The translations under genes were made by a program, and so were the position numbers. The notes under the pieces are model-generated. The model made no database searches and was not told where the DNA came from. It saw only the letters and a program-made list of their open reading frames with translations. DNA of 64,000 bases from Burkholderia sp. 8Y. Its GTDB lineage: Bacteria > Pseudomonadota > Gammaproteobacteria > Burkholderiales > Burkholderiaceae. Shown one piece after another: positions 52,404 to 60,485 of this stretch; position 1 is the stretch's first letter, and each line of letters opens with the position of its first letter. The stretch spans positions 654,057 through 718,056 of the forward strand of contig NZ_LR733520.1 of the NCBI RefSeq assembly GCF_902506145.1. The letters are read 5' to 3'.

Positions 52404-52476
52404 GAGAGTCTTGCCTCCTTGTAAGCGTTAGGAGCGTGCCCCGCATCGCGTGGCGCCCGTCCGATGCGCGAAGCCA

Positions 52477-52492
52477 CGCAGCGAATGTGCCC
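52477..52492 (-). promoter_or_regulatory. Weak candidate sigma-54 promoter
   Basis: Minus strand reads GGGCACATTCGCTGCG: GGCAC and TGC with GG-N10-GC, 8 of 12, 73 bases before the ybhB-like ATG. Spacing agrees with the better sites, but the match alone could be chance. Confidence 0.4.
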
Positions 52493-52599
52493 GCGATGAA
52501 GCGCCAGGCGCCGCGGGGAGCCGGTCGAGTGTAGCATCCGCCCCTGAATGTTTTTCGTGGTGGTTTGCGCCGACGGACGTCGCTGTTATGCGCTTATCG

Positions 52600-52912
52600 G
52601 CAAGCACCGACCGCTTCTTATTTACCGATGCGATTGACCGGCTCCGAAGCGATGGGCCGCTCTCGGCCATGCCGCAGGCAGTGCGCTTTTGGGACGCCCG
52701 CGCCACGTGCGATCTCGGCAAGCCGTTTTGATCGCAGCGCGCCTAAGTCGAGGTTTTCGCGCAAGCACAACCGCTCCTTATTCGCCGACGCGGTCGACCG
52801 GCTCCGAAGCGATGGGCCGTTCCCGGCCATGCCGCCGGCGATGCGCTTTTACGACGCTTGTGCCACGTGCCACGCAAGCGATCTCAACAAGACGTTTCAA
52901 TGACAGCGCGCC
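52600..52912. repeat. Two tandem copies of a 145-150-base unit, no intact parent gene
   Basis: Copy 1 (52600-52743) and copy 2 (52761-52912) share GACCGGCTCCGAAGCGATGG and many flanking bases. Read on the plus strand, both encode a C-terminal-like peptide with D-R-L-R-S-D-G-P and M-P-x-A-x-R-F-x-D-A, each ending in a stop. A further decayed piece lies at about 52939-52982. The surrounding 750 bases (52404-53163) hold no supported gene. Confidence 0.75.
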
Positions 52913-53163
52913 CCGGCGACGAAGACGCCCGGACGAAGTGCCACGGAAGGCGATCGGCAGCCTGTTTCGATTGCACCGCGCCGCTGCGAAGACGCGCGCG
53001 CAGAGGCGCGCGCGTCGGCAAACCGTCATGAGCGGCATCCGGCCAGTTGCCCGACGTGAACGATCGGCTGCGCTCGGGCATGACATTGAGCGTCGCGACG
53101 CGCCTCTCGAATCCATGCCGCAGCGCGCACTGCAGAAAGATCGCAGCCCTACGCGGACCCGCG

Positions 53164-53562
53164 CTACTGCGGCTGCGTCACTTCGTCGATACCGCGATCG
53201 AGCGCCGGACACGCCTCGCCGATTTCCTTCTTGTACTCGGCAGGATTGCTCGTCTTCAGTTCGTCGAAGCGGTCCACGGTGGCCTGCGCCTGCTGATAAC
53301 CGAGCGTCCATTCGGCGTCGAAGTCGGGCGCGTCCGCGAAGTTTGCCCGCGCGGCGTCTTTGAATCGCGTGACTTTCGCGGCATCGATGTGACAGATATC
53401 GGCCGCGCCGCGTGCGATGTTCGCGCTCGTCATGACGCCTTCGGCGGCAAGCAGTTGCGGCCTCGAAGGATGACCGGGCGGAAGCTGCGTTTGCGCCGAC
53501 GCGCCCACGCACGTGGCGCAAAATAACGCGAAGCATGCGGCGCGAACGGTCGGATGCGGCAT
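53164..53562 (-). CDS. hypothetical secreted protein
   Basis: The 132-residue protein has a signal peptide (M-P-H-P-T-V-R-A-A-C-F-A-L-F-C-A-T-C-V-G-A-S-A-Q), with cleavage expected around A-S-A-Q. Its small mature domain has two cysteines (in I-C-H-I-D and E-A-C-P-A-L) that could form a disulfide. An upstream ATG at 53598 would add 12 residues before the signal and is less likely. Family not recognised. It is divergent from the TetR gene. Confidence 0.65.
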   Translation of the reverse strand: MPHPTVRAACFALFCATCVGASAQTQLPPGHPSRPQLLAAEGVMTSANIARGAADICHIDAAKVTRFKDAARANFADAPDFDAEWTLGYQQAQATVDRFDELKTSNPAEYKKEIGEACPALDRGIDEVTQPQ

Positions 53563-53713
53563 GCGGAGTCGATGCAATCGGATGAGGGATTCGGGCATCG
53601 AAAAAGTATAGATGAAGCCCCCGGAAAGCAGGGCTTTCCTTGCAAACCCTTGGCAAAGAAGGCGCTGACCCCCATGCTAGAATCGTCTTTCAACGCCGTT
53701 CTCAGACGCAAAA

Positions 53714-54415
53714 ATGAAAAAAGCAAGCAAGGCCGCCACCGAGGTGAGCAAGGCCGCCAGTGCTGCGTCCTCGCCGGCCGCGTCGGAAGGGCGGCGCAAG
53801 TACGATCCTGAGGAGACCAAGCGCAATATTCTCGACATCGCCACGCAGGAATTCTCGGCGATGGGTCTCACGGGCGCGCGCGTCGATGCCATCGCGGAGC
53901 GCACCAACACCACGAAGCGCATGCTGTACTACTACTTCGGCAGCAAGGAAGGGCTGTACGAGGCGGTGCTGGAACAGGTCTACGGCGACATCCGCACGCT
54001 GGAACAGGAACTCGAACTCGCGGAAATGGACCCGGAAGAGGCGCTGCGCGAGCTGGTCGGCTTCACGTTCGATTACCACGACAAACATCGCGATTTCGTG
54101 CGTCTCGTGACGATCGAGAACGTGCACGGCGCGAAGTACATCGAGCAGTCGAAGACGTTCAAGTCGCGCAATTCCACCGTCATCAAGACGATCGAGGATC
54201 TCATCGCGCGAGGCGTGGCGGCGGGGCGCTTTCGCGACGATGTCGAACCGCTCGACCTGCACCTGATGATTAGCGCGTTCTGCTTTCATCGCGTGGCGAA
54301 TCGCCATACGTGGGGCGCGGCGTTCGGGCGCGATCCGTCCGGGCCGCGCTCGCGGGCGCGGCATCGCGACATGATCATCGAAGCGGTGCTGTGCTACATG
54401 CGGCGCGAACACTGA
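53714..54415 (+). CDS. TetR-family transcriptional regulator
   Basis: The 233-residue protein has an Ala/Ser-rich N-terminal tail (1-27). A TetR helix-turn-helix follows (about 34-80; R-N-I-L-D-I-A-T-Q-E-F-S-A-M-G, then T-N-T-T-K-R-M-L-Y-Y-Y-F-G-S-K-E-G-L-Y). An all-helical ligand domain completes it. It is convergent with a shikimate dehydrogenase gene and near a QuiC-type dehydratase gene, so a role in quinate/shikimate catabolism is a reasonable inference. The target operator is not proven. Confidence 0.9.
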   Translation: MKKASKAATEVSKAASAASSPAASEGRRKYDPEETKRNILDIATQEFSAMGLTGARVDAIAERTNTTKRMLYYYFGSKEGLYEAVLEQVYGDIRTLEQELELAEMDPEEALRELVGFTFDYHDKHRDFVRLVTIENVHGAKYIEQSKTFKSRNSTVIKTIEDLIARGVAAGRFRDDVEPLDLHLMISAFCFHRVANRHTWGAAFGRDPSGPRSRARHRDMIIEAVLCYMRREH

Positions 54416-54416
54416 A

Positions 54417-54447
54417 AAACGGCGGCGCTCTTGCGAGGCCGCCGTTT
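54417..54447. terminator. Terminator between convergent TetR and shikimate dehydrogenase genes
   Basis: AAACGGCGGC / GCCGCCGTTT arms with a loop of 11 bases, A-rich on the left and T-containing on the right, fitting use in both directions. Confidence 0.75.
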
Positions 54448-54465
54448 CATCCTGAACAGCTGCAT

Positions 54466-55329
54466 CTAAGCGTCAGCGTGCAGCAACGTCTGAAAGTGCG
54501 CGAACATGCGCTCGGCGTCAGGCTCCTGTCCCGTGAAGATGCGCAGCGCATCCACCGCCTGACAGACCGCCATGCCGCCGCCGCTCACCGTGCGGCAGCC
54601 GAGCGCCTTCGCCGTCTTCAGCAACTCGGTTTCGAGCGGAAAGTAGACGATTTCCGCGACCCACAAGTCCTTGTGCAGATATTCCGCCGGCAGCGGCATG
54701 CCGGGCAGCTTCGCCATGCCGGTCGGCGTCGCGTGAATCAGACCGTTGGCCGGGCGCAATGTCTCGCGCAGGTCGCCGCCGCTCGTCACTTCGCGGTCCG
54801 GGAAGCGCGCAGCCAGCTCCGCCGCGAGCGATGATGCGCGCGCCTCGTCCGAATCGAACAGCGTCAGCGCGTTCGCGCCCATGACGAGCGCCGCATGCGC
54901 CACCGCCGCGCCCGCGCCGCCCGCGCCCAGTTGCACGACGCGGCCGAGCGGCGCATCCGGCAAGCCGCGCTGGAACGCCCGCGCGAAGCCGGACCAGTCC
55001 GTGTTGTAGCCGATGCGCTTGCCATCCCGGAGCACGACCGTGTTCACCGCGCCGAGCGCGCGGGCGTCGGGGTCGAACTCGTCGAGCAATGGGATCACGC
55101 TTTGCTTGCACGGATACGTGATGTTGAGACCGTCGTAGCCCATGCGTTCGGCCGCGATCAACAAGTCGGGAAGCGCGGACGGGTCGAGCTTCAGCGCCTG
55201 CAGGTCGATGCGCCGATACACGTAGTTCAGGCCGAGCACGCGGCCTTCCTGCTCGTGCATGGCGGGCGTCAACGAGCCGGCGATGCCCGAGCCGATCAAT
55301 CCAATGAGGTAAGACGTTTTGCTGGTCAT
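54466..55329 (-). CDS. shikimate/quinate dehydrogenase (AroE-like paralogue)
   Basis: The 287-residue enzyme starts M-T-S-K-T-S-Y-L-I-G-L-I-G-S-G-I-A-G-S-L-T-P-A-M-H. It has the substrate motif L-N-I-T-Y-P-C-K (Lys as catalytic base), D-W-S-G-F-A-R-A, and the nucleotide-binding L-G-A-G-G-A-G-A-A-V-A-H-A. It interconverts shikimate and dehydroshikimate and often quinate too. The length, S-G-I-A-G-S-L-T-P start and neighbouring QuiC favour a catabolic paralogue over biosynthetic AroE. Confidence 0.9.
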   Translation of the reverse strand: MTSKTSYLIGLIGSGIAGSLTPAMHEQEGRVLGLNYVYRRIDLQALKLDPSALPDLLIAAERMGYDGLNITYPCKQSVIPLLDEFDPDARALGAVNTVVLRDGKRIGYNTDWSGFARAFQRGLPDAPLGRVVQLGAGGAGAAVAHAALVMGANALTLFDSDEARASSLAAELAARFPDREVTSGGDLRETLRPANGLIHATPTGMAKLPGMPLPAEYLHKDLWVAEIVYFPLETELLKTAKALGCRTVSGGGMAVCQAVDALRIFTGQEPDAERMFAHFQTLLHADA

Positions 55330-55584
55330 GCGAGTGCTCCCGCGAAAGAGGCTAGACGCTCGCATCTAGCGTACAGCAGTAAAAGGGGGCGCGATGTTGC
55401 AGTGCGGCGATGTCAGGCGCAGTGTGACGGCACGCGCGCATCCTGTCCTTCGGTATTTTCACGTATTTTGTACCATCTAGTTAGTTTGTTATCCTCGCAC
55501 ACAATGACGTGGATTGCGTGCAGAGCGCCTACACTCTAACGATCCACCCCGCAACGAACGTACCGACATGCAGAGGAGGCAGCG
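55330..55584. promoter_or_regulatory. Divergent promoter region of the quinate/shikimate genes
   Basis: 255 bases between shikimate dehydrogenase (minus) and the QuiC-type gene (plus). An AT-richer stretch at 55455-55495 (GTACCATCTAGTTAGTTTG in it) is the likely operator/promoter for the TetR protein. This is inferred from base composition and TetR-like partial symmetry of the site. Confidence 0.4.
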
Positions 55585-57513
55585 ATGCCGCGATCCACTC
55601 CGACATCCATCGCGACATCCATCGCGACATCCATCGCGACGGTTTCCATCAGCGGAACGCTCGTCGAAAAGCTGAAGGCGATTCGCGCGGCGGGCTTCGA
55701 CGGCGTCGAGATCTTCGAGAACGATCTGCTCTATTTCGACGGCACGCCCGCCGACGTGCGCCGCCTGTGTGAAGACCTGGGCCTCGCCATCTATCTGTTT
55801 CAGCCGTTTCGCGATTTCGAAGGCGTGAGTCCCGAGCGGCTCGCGAAGAACGTCGAGCGCGCGAAGCGCAAGTTCGACTTGATGCACGAACTGGGCGCGG
55901 ATCGCATGCTCGCGTGCAGCAACGTGTCGCCGGACACCGTCGCTAACGACGCGCTCATCGTCGATCAACTCGGCGTGCTTGCGCGCCTCGCCGAGGAAGC
56001 GGGCGTGATCGTCGGTTATGAGGCGCTCGCGTGGGGCCGCCACGTGAATTCCTACAAGCACGCGTGGCGTCTCGTCGATGCCGTCAATCATCCGAGTCTC
56101 GGCCTCGTGCTCGACAGCTTTCATACGTTGTCCATCGCCGATTCCGTCGACGAAATCGCCGCGATTCCGGGCGATCGCATCGCGTTCGTGCAAATCGCCG
56201 ATGCGCCCGTGCTCTCGATGGACGTGCTCGAATGGAGCCGCCACTATCGCTGCTTTCCGGGGCAGGGCGCGTTCGATGTCGCGGGCTTCACGGCGCGCGT
56301 GCTGGAGGCAGGCTACACGGGGCCGCTTTCGCTCGAAATCTTCAACGACGGCTTTCGCGCCGCGCCGACCGCCATCACCGCGGCGGACGGGCATCGCTCG
56401 CTGCGCTTTCTCGAAGAGCAGACCCGCGCGATCATGGGCGAGCGCGCGCCCGCCGCACTGTTCGATCCGCCCGCGCCGCCCGAGCATATCGGCTTCCAGT
56501 TCCTCGAGTTCGCCGTGGACGACACGACGCGCGAGCACGTCGCGGGCTGGCTGCGCAAGCTCGGCTTTCGGCTTGCCGGCACGCATCGGTCGAAGGACGT
56601 GACGCTGTATCGGCACGGCGCGGGATCGATCGTGCTGAACGCCGAGGCCGACTCCTTCGCGAGCGCGTTTTTCCAGCAGCATGGCTTGTCGCTGTGCGCG
56701 TCGGCGTTTCATGTCGATGACGCCAAGTGCGCGTTCGAGCGCGCCGCCGCTTACGGGTCAAAGCCGTTTTCGGGTCGCGTGGGACCGAACGAGCGCGTGG
56801 TGCCGGGCGTGCAGTCGCCGGACGGCAGCCTCGACTATTTCGTCGATGAAGCGCCCGGCGCCCCGACGTTGTGGGAATCGGATTTCGTCCTGACCGACAT
56901 CGACGGACCGTATGAAGTCGGACCGCTTGCGCGCATCGACCACGTGTGTCTTTCGCTGCCCGCCGAGGCGCTCGATACGTGGGTGCTGTTCTTCCGAAGC
57001 GCGTTCGGCTTCGAGACGGAAGCGAGCGTGCTCGTGCCCGATCCGTACGGCCTCGTGCGCAGCCGCGCGGTGCGAAGCCGCGATGGTTCGGTGCGGATCG
57101 CGCTCAACGCGTCGATGGATCGCTTCACGGCGGTGGCCGAATCGCTCTCGACGTATCGCGGCTCGGGGCTGAATCACGTCGCGTTCAGCACGCCCGATAT
57201 TTTCGACGCCATTCCGCGTCTCACGGCGGACGGCGTCCAGTTCCTGCGCATTCCGCGCAATTACTACGACGACCTCGTGGCGCGCTACGGCCTGCCCGAC
57301 GAGCAGATCGACGCGATGCGCGAGCACAACATCCTCTACGATCGTGACGAGCGCGGCGGCGAGTTCTTCCACGCGTACACGGAGCAGCTCGATCAACGTT
57401 TCTTTCTGGAAGTGATCGAGCGGCGCGGCGGCTACGACGGCTACGGCGCAGCCAACGCGGCGGTGCGGCTCGCCGCGCATGCGCAGCAGCAGCGCGCATG
57501 CGACCCTTCGTAG
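55585..57513 (+). CDS. quiC: 3-dehydroshikimate dehydratase, QuiC type (TIM barrel plus dioxygenase-like domain)
   Basis: The 642-residue protein has an N-terminal sugar-isomerase-type TIM barrel (about 20-285, I-R-A-A-G-F-D-G-V-E-I-F-E-N-D, V-G-Y-E-A-L-A-W-G-R-H-V and L-E-I-F-N-D-G-F-R). A C-terminal 4-hydroxyphenylpyruvate dioxygenase-like part follows (about 305-630, H-V-C-L-S and N-H-V-A-F-S-T). This fusion is the QuiC1 form, converting 3-dehydroshikimate to protocatechuate. A 12-base unit repeated three times lengthens the N-terminus to M-P-R-S-T-P-T-(S-I-A-T)x3. Confidence 0.9.
   Translation: MPRSTPTSIATSIATSIATVSISGTLVEKLKAIRAAGFDGVEIFENDLLYFDGTPADVRRLCEDLGLAIYLFQPFRDFEGVSPERLAKNVERAKRKFDLMHELGADRMLACSNVSPDTVANDALIVDQLGVLARLAEEAGVIVGYEALAWGRHVNSYKHAWRLVDAVNHPSLGLVLDSFHTLSIADSVDEIAAIPGDRIAFVQIADAPVLSMDVLEWSRHYRCFPGQGAFDVAGFTARVLEAGYTGPLSLEIFNDGFRAAPTAITAADGHRSLRFLEEQTRAIMGERAPAALFDPPAPPEHIGFQFLEFAVDDTTREHVAGWLRKLGFRLAGTHRSKDVTLYRHGAGSIVLNAEADSFASAFFQQHGLSLCASAFHVDDAKCAFERAAAYGSKPFSGRVGPNERVVPGVQSPDGSLDYFVDEAPGAPTLWESDFVLTDIDGPYEVGPLARIDHVCLSLPAEALDTWVLFFRSAFGFETEASVLVPDPYGLVRSRAVRSRDGSVRIALNASMDRFTAVAESLSTYRGSGLNHVAFSTPDIFDAIPRLTADGVQFLRIPRNYYDDLVARYGLPDEQIDAMREHNILYDRDERGGEFFHAYTEQLDQRFFLEVIERRGGYDGYGAANAAVRLAAHAQQQRACDPS
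55603..55638 (+). repeat. 12-base in-frame repeat, three copies, in quiC
   Basis: ACATCCATCGCG is repeated three times with no mismatch, in frame, giving S-I-A-T repeats near the start of the QuiC-type protein. Relatives carry one S-I-A-T-V-S. It is exactly the sort of tract that slips in replication. Confidence 0.9.
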
Positions 57514-57600
57514 GGCCGTTACCGGTACAGATACCGACGGAAGGTTGCCGGACGCCGCCTATGATTGAAGCATGACGGCAGCGGCAAGAAGGAGGGCGCC

Positions 57601-57783
57601 ATGCTCGACTATTCCGACATTCTCATCGGCGTGGCGGCACTCGCCGCGATCGGCCTCGTGCTGCTCGCGCATGACTGGCGCGAGGAGTATCGCGAGCGCC
57701 GGGCGCATCGGCCGAGCGGCGCGATGCGCGAAGTCATGCCGAGCCGTGCGCTACGCGATTGGTGGCTCAGGCACCGGCACTGA
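57601..57783 (+). CDS. small single-helix membrane protein
   Basis: The 60-residue protein, M-L-D-Y-S-D-I-L-I-G-V-A-A-L-A-A-I-G-L-V-L-L-A, has one N-terminal membrane helix and a strongly basic Arg/Trp-containing tail (W-W-L-R-H-R-H at the end). AAGGAGG lies just before the ATG. Function unknown. It is likely real because of the ribosome-binding site and typical small-protein layout. Confidence 0.6.
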   Translation: MLDYSDILIGVAALAAIGLVLLAHDWREEYRERRAHRPSGAMREVMPSRALRDWWLRHRH

Positions 57784-57803
57784 GCGGACAAAGCCGCGCG
57801 CCG

Positions 57804-58109
57804 CTAACCGCCTGCTGCGGCAAGCGGTCCGTCGGGCGCGGGGCGTTCGCCATCGCCCGTGGCCGACGCGGCTTCGAAAGCATCGATATACAGATACAGC
57901 CGGTGCACGGTCTGAATCTGCGTGGGGGAGAGATGGGCCTGGCGCGTGATGACTGCGAGCCGCCCGCGCCAGTACGAAGGCGGCAGCAACGGACCGCCGA
58001 GATCGCACGACAACGAACGACGCAGCACCTTTTGAAGGTGCGCCAGGTCCTGGTCTGCCAGCAACGCCGAAAACGCGCCCTGGAGCTTGAGATCGGAAAT
58101 GGGGTCCAT
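57804..58109 (-). CDS. hypothetical protein
   Basis: The 101-residue protein starts M-D-P-I-S-D-L-K-L-Q-G-A-F-S-A-L-L-A-D-Q-D-L-A-H-L-Q-K. It has an all-helical central part with W-R-G-R-L-A-V-I-T-R-Q and L-Y-L-Y-I-D-A-F-E-A. No signal or membrane helix. The frame is open to 58172, so the start could be there. I do not recognise the family; the gene is plausible because of its ordinary amino-acid composition. Confidence 0.5.
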   Translation of the reverse strand: MDPISDLKLQGAFSALLADQDLAHLQKVLRRSLSCDLGGPLLPPSYWRGRLAVITRQAHLSPTQIQTVHRLYLYIDAFEAASATGDGERPAPDGPLAAAGG

Positions 58110-58265
58110 GTGTCCGATGGCGGCGCCGTCCGGTGGAACTTGATAGGGACAAACCCGCGATTTTTTCGCCAAACCTTTGCGCCGATGCTTTTTAGTTGCC
58201 CGTGCGCATGGCCGTCGATGCCGTTTGCTATACTCTGCGCTCCCGCCGGCCGGACGCCGCTTTTA

Positions 58266-58301
58266 GTGCGTTTCGTGCGTTTCGTGCGCTTCGTGCGCTT
58301 C
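58266..58301. repeat. 9-base tandem repeat, four copies
   Basis: GTGCGTTTC twice and GTGCGCTTC twice, directly in tandem, 25 bases upstream of the tRNA gene. No coding role seen. Confidence 0.85.
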
Positions 58302-58325
58302 GGCCCCGGCGGGACGTGCGGTCCG

Positions 58326-58400
58326 CTCCCCGTAGTTCAATGGATAGAACGAGTGCCTCCTAAGCGCTAGATGCAGGTTCGATTCCTGCCGGGGGGACCA
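58326..58400 (+). tRNA. tRNA-Arg(CCT)
   Basis: A cloverleaf folds with a 7-pair acceptor stem (CTCCCCG with CGGGGGG, one T-G pair) and D stem GTTC/GAAC. Anticodon stem AGTGC/GCGCT encloses loop CTCCTAA (anticodon CCT), and T stem GCAGG/CCTGC encloses TTCGATT. The discriminator A is followed by an encoded CCA. Confidence 0.95.
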
Positions 58401-58532
58401 CGATAGCCTCCCCTCGCGCCGTCGCCTGCCGCCTGTACAGTGCCGCACGGCCGCCGCCTCCGCCCGCATTGGACCACCAGCCGTTTCCCCCGGATAATGC
58501 GAGCACTCATCCTGCTCACGGCCCATGCGCTC

Positions 58533-59336
58533 ATGACGGAAATCGAATCCGCGGTGCTCGTGTTCCTTCTGCTGCTCGCCAGCACCGGCATCGGCGCGAT
58601 CATTCGGCCGCTGTTGCCCGAGGAGCACAAGGCGCAGAAGACGGTGCAACTCGTGCAGCTCGTCGTCGGCATGCTGGTGACGTTCGCGGCGCTCGTGCTC
58701 GGGCTGCTGACGGCATCCGCGAAAACCGTGTTCGATACCACCGACAACGACGTGCGCGCCTACGCCGCCGCGATCATCGAACTCGACAACGCGATGCGCG
58801 ATTACGGCGCCGACCTCGATCCGACGCGCTTGGTCTTGCGCAGCTACACGGCGGCGGCCATCGCGAGCACATGGCCGGCCGAACCGCATCCGCCGGGCGA
58901 CTACTATCCGCGCGTGGAACCGTCGCCGCATGCGAGCGGCAAGCTCGCGAGCCGCGAGCTCGGCGAACTGCTGGATCGCGGGCAGCGTCAGGTGCGGCTC
59001 CTGAAGCCCGCCGATACCTATCACCGCAAACTCGCCGACGACACCGCCACGCGCTTCGACCAGCTCATCGCGCTGCGCTGGAAGCTGATCGAGGAAGCGC
59101 ACGGCACCATTTCCTATCCGTTCGACCGCATTCTCGTCGGCTGGCTGCTCATCATCTTTTTGTGCTTCGGGCTGATCGCGCCGCGTAATGCGCTTTCTCT
59201 CGTGACGATCATGCTGGGCGCGCTTTCGATTGCATCCGCCGTGCTCGTCATTCTCGATCTCGATACGCCGTTCACCGGCTCGATCATGGTTCACAGCCAG
59301 CCGATGCGCGAGGCGCTCGCCTACCAGAGCCGCTGA
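58533..59336 (+). CDS. DUF4239 membrane protein
   Basis: The 267-residue protein starts M-T-E-I-E-S-A-V-L-V-F-L-L-L-L-A-S-T-G-I-G. It has two N-terminal helices (about 3-25 and 45-65), a soluble region of about 130 residues, and two C-terminal helices (about 200-245), the layout of DUF4239 proteins. An upstream in-frame ATG at 58497 is possible. Its stop overlaps the start of the methyltransferase gene by one base, so they are coupled. Function unknown. Confidence 0.8.
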   Translation: MTEIESAVLVFLLLLASTGIGAIIRPLLPEEHKAQKTVQLVQLVVGMLVTFAALVLGLLTASAKTVFDTTDNDVRAYAAAIIELDNAMRDYGADLDPTRLVLRSYTAAAIASTWPAEPHPPGDYYPRVEPSPHASGKLASRELGELLDRGQRQVRLLKPADTYHRKLADDTATRFDQLIALRWKLIEEAHGTISYPFDRILVGWLLIIFLCFGLIAPRNALSLVTIMLGALSIASAVLVILDLDTPFTGSIMVHSQPMREALAYQSR

Positions 59337-60079
59337 TGCCGCCGAATCTCTACGCCGACCCGCGCCTCGTCGCGCTCTACGACACCCTCAATCCCGCCGG
59401 TCCCGACACGGCGTTCTATGTCGCGCTGGCCGACTCGGAGGCGCACGTCATCGATCTCGGATGCGGCACCGGGCTGCTCGCGTGCGAGCTCGCGAAGGAG
59501 GGCTATCGCGTGACGGGCGTCGATCCGTCGCCGCAGATGCTGAAGATTGCGCGCGGGCGGCCGTTCGGCGATCGCGTGACGTGGATCGAAGGCGATTCGT
59601 CCGCGCTGCCGTTCGTCGGCGCGGCGGATCTGCTGTTGATGACCGGCCACGTCGCGCAGGTCTTTCTCGACGATGCATCGCTCCTCGCGACGCTCAGCGC
59701 CGCGCGGCGCGCGTTGCGTCCAGGCGGGCGCATCGCGTTCGAGAGCCGCAATCCGGCGGCGCGCGCGTGGGAGAACTGGACGCCCGAACGCTCGCGGCGA
59801 CGCATCGAAAGCGCCGACGGACGCGCCGTCGAGGTCTGGCAGGAGCGGCACGCGAGGCCCGATCCGCTGACGACCGGCCGCGTCGCGTTCACGACTCACG
59901 CGCGTTTCGACGGCGAGACCGAAACACTGCATGCCAAAAGCGAACTGCGCTTTCGAAGCCGCGACGAACTCGCGCATCTGCTGACGCGCGCGGGCTTCGC
60001 GCAGACCGACTGGTATGGGGACTGGAACCGCGCGCCGGTGGACGAGACGAGCCGCGAGTTGATCGCGGTGGCGCGCTAA
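59336..60079 (+). CDS. class I SAM-dependent methyltransferase
   Basis: The 247-residue protein has the SAM-binding motif V-I-D-L-G-C-G-T-G-L-L-A-C-E-L-A (about 37-52), motif II G-V-D-P-S-P-Q-M-L, and later L-R-P-G-G-R-I-A-F-E-S-R. Substrate not known. It overlaps DUF4239 by one base (TGATG) and so is probably translated with it. Confidence 0.88.
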   Translation: MPPNLYADPRLVALYDTLNPAGPDTAFYVALADSEAHVIDLGCGTGLLACELAKEGYRVTGVDPSPQMLKIARGRPFGDRVTWIEGDSSALPFVGAADLLLMTGHVAQVFLDDASLLATLSAARRALRPGGRIAFESRNPAARAWENWTPERSRRRIESADGRAVEVWQERHARPDPLTTGRVAFTTHARFDGETETLHAKSELRFRSRDELAHLLTRAGFAQTDWYGDWNRAPVDETSRELIAVAR

Positions 60080-60110
60080 AGAGACGCCGCGAGCGCGGCG
60101 CCGTGTTGCA

Positions 60111-60293
60111 TCAGAACTCGACGACGACGAAATCTTCCTTGCCGACGTCGCATTCCGGACAGCGCCAGCTCGCGGGAATATCGGCGAAACGGGTGCCCGG
60201 CGCGATGCCCTGACCCGGCAGGCCGTCCTGCTCGTTGTAGACCCAGCCGCAAATCAGACACACCCAGCTTTTGTATTCGATGACTTCGCTCAC
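60111..60293 (-). CDS. rubredoxin
   Basis: The 60-residue iron protein has two C-x-x-C pairs (C12-L-I-C15-G and C45-P-E-C48) that bind one Fe, with G-W-V-Y-N and D-F-V-V-V-E-F at the end. The start is GTG at 60293, six bases after AAGAG. A TTG at 60311 in the same frame would add six residues. It is an electron carrier whose partner (for example an alkane hydroxylase or oxygenase) is not in the window. Confidence 0.92.
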   Translation of the reverse strand: MSEVIEYKSWVCLICGWVYNEQDGLPGQGIAPGTRFADIPASWRCPECDVGKEDFVVVEF

Positions 60294-60485
60294 GACAGAC
60301 TCTTGATTCAAATTGAAAAGGGCCGTGCAAGCCCGAGAGTAGGGCTCGGGAAACGGCGAGCCGGCATCTTACCCGAAGCGCCGTCGCAAAAAACCGTGTC
60401 CGATGCGATTAACCGTAAGGCAGGTGTATGCTGGGTCGCCGTTGCGGCCAGCCGCGACGCTCCCTCCCCCGACAAGGAGAACAAC

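Noticed and set aside
53650..53665. GG-N10-GC sequence (TGGCAAAGAAGGCGCT) before the TetR gene
   Set aside because: Matches only 8 of 12 consensus positions, lacks the TTGC element and overlaps a better sigma-70-like -10 box; kept only as a background comparator.
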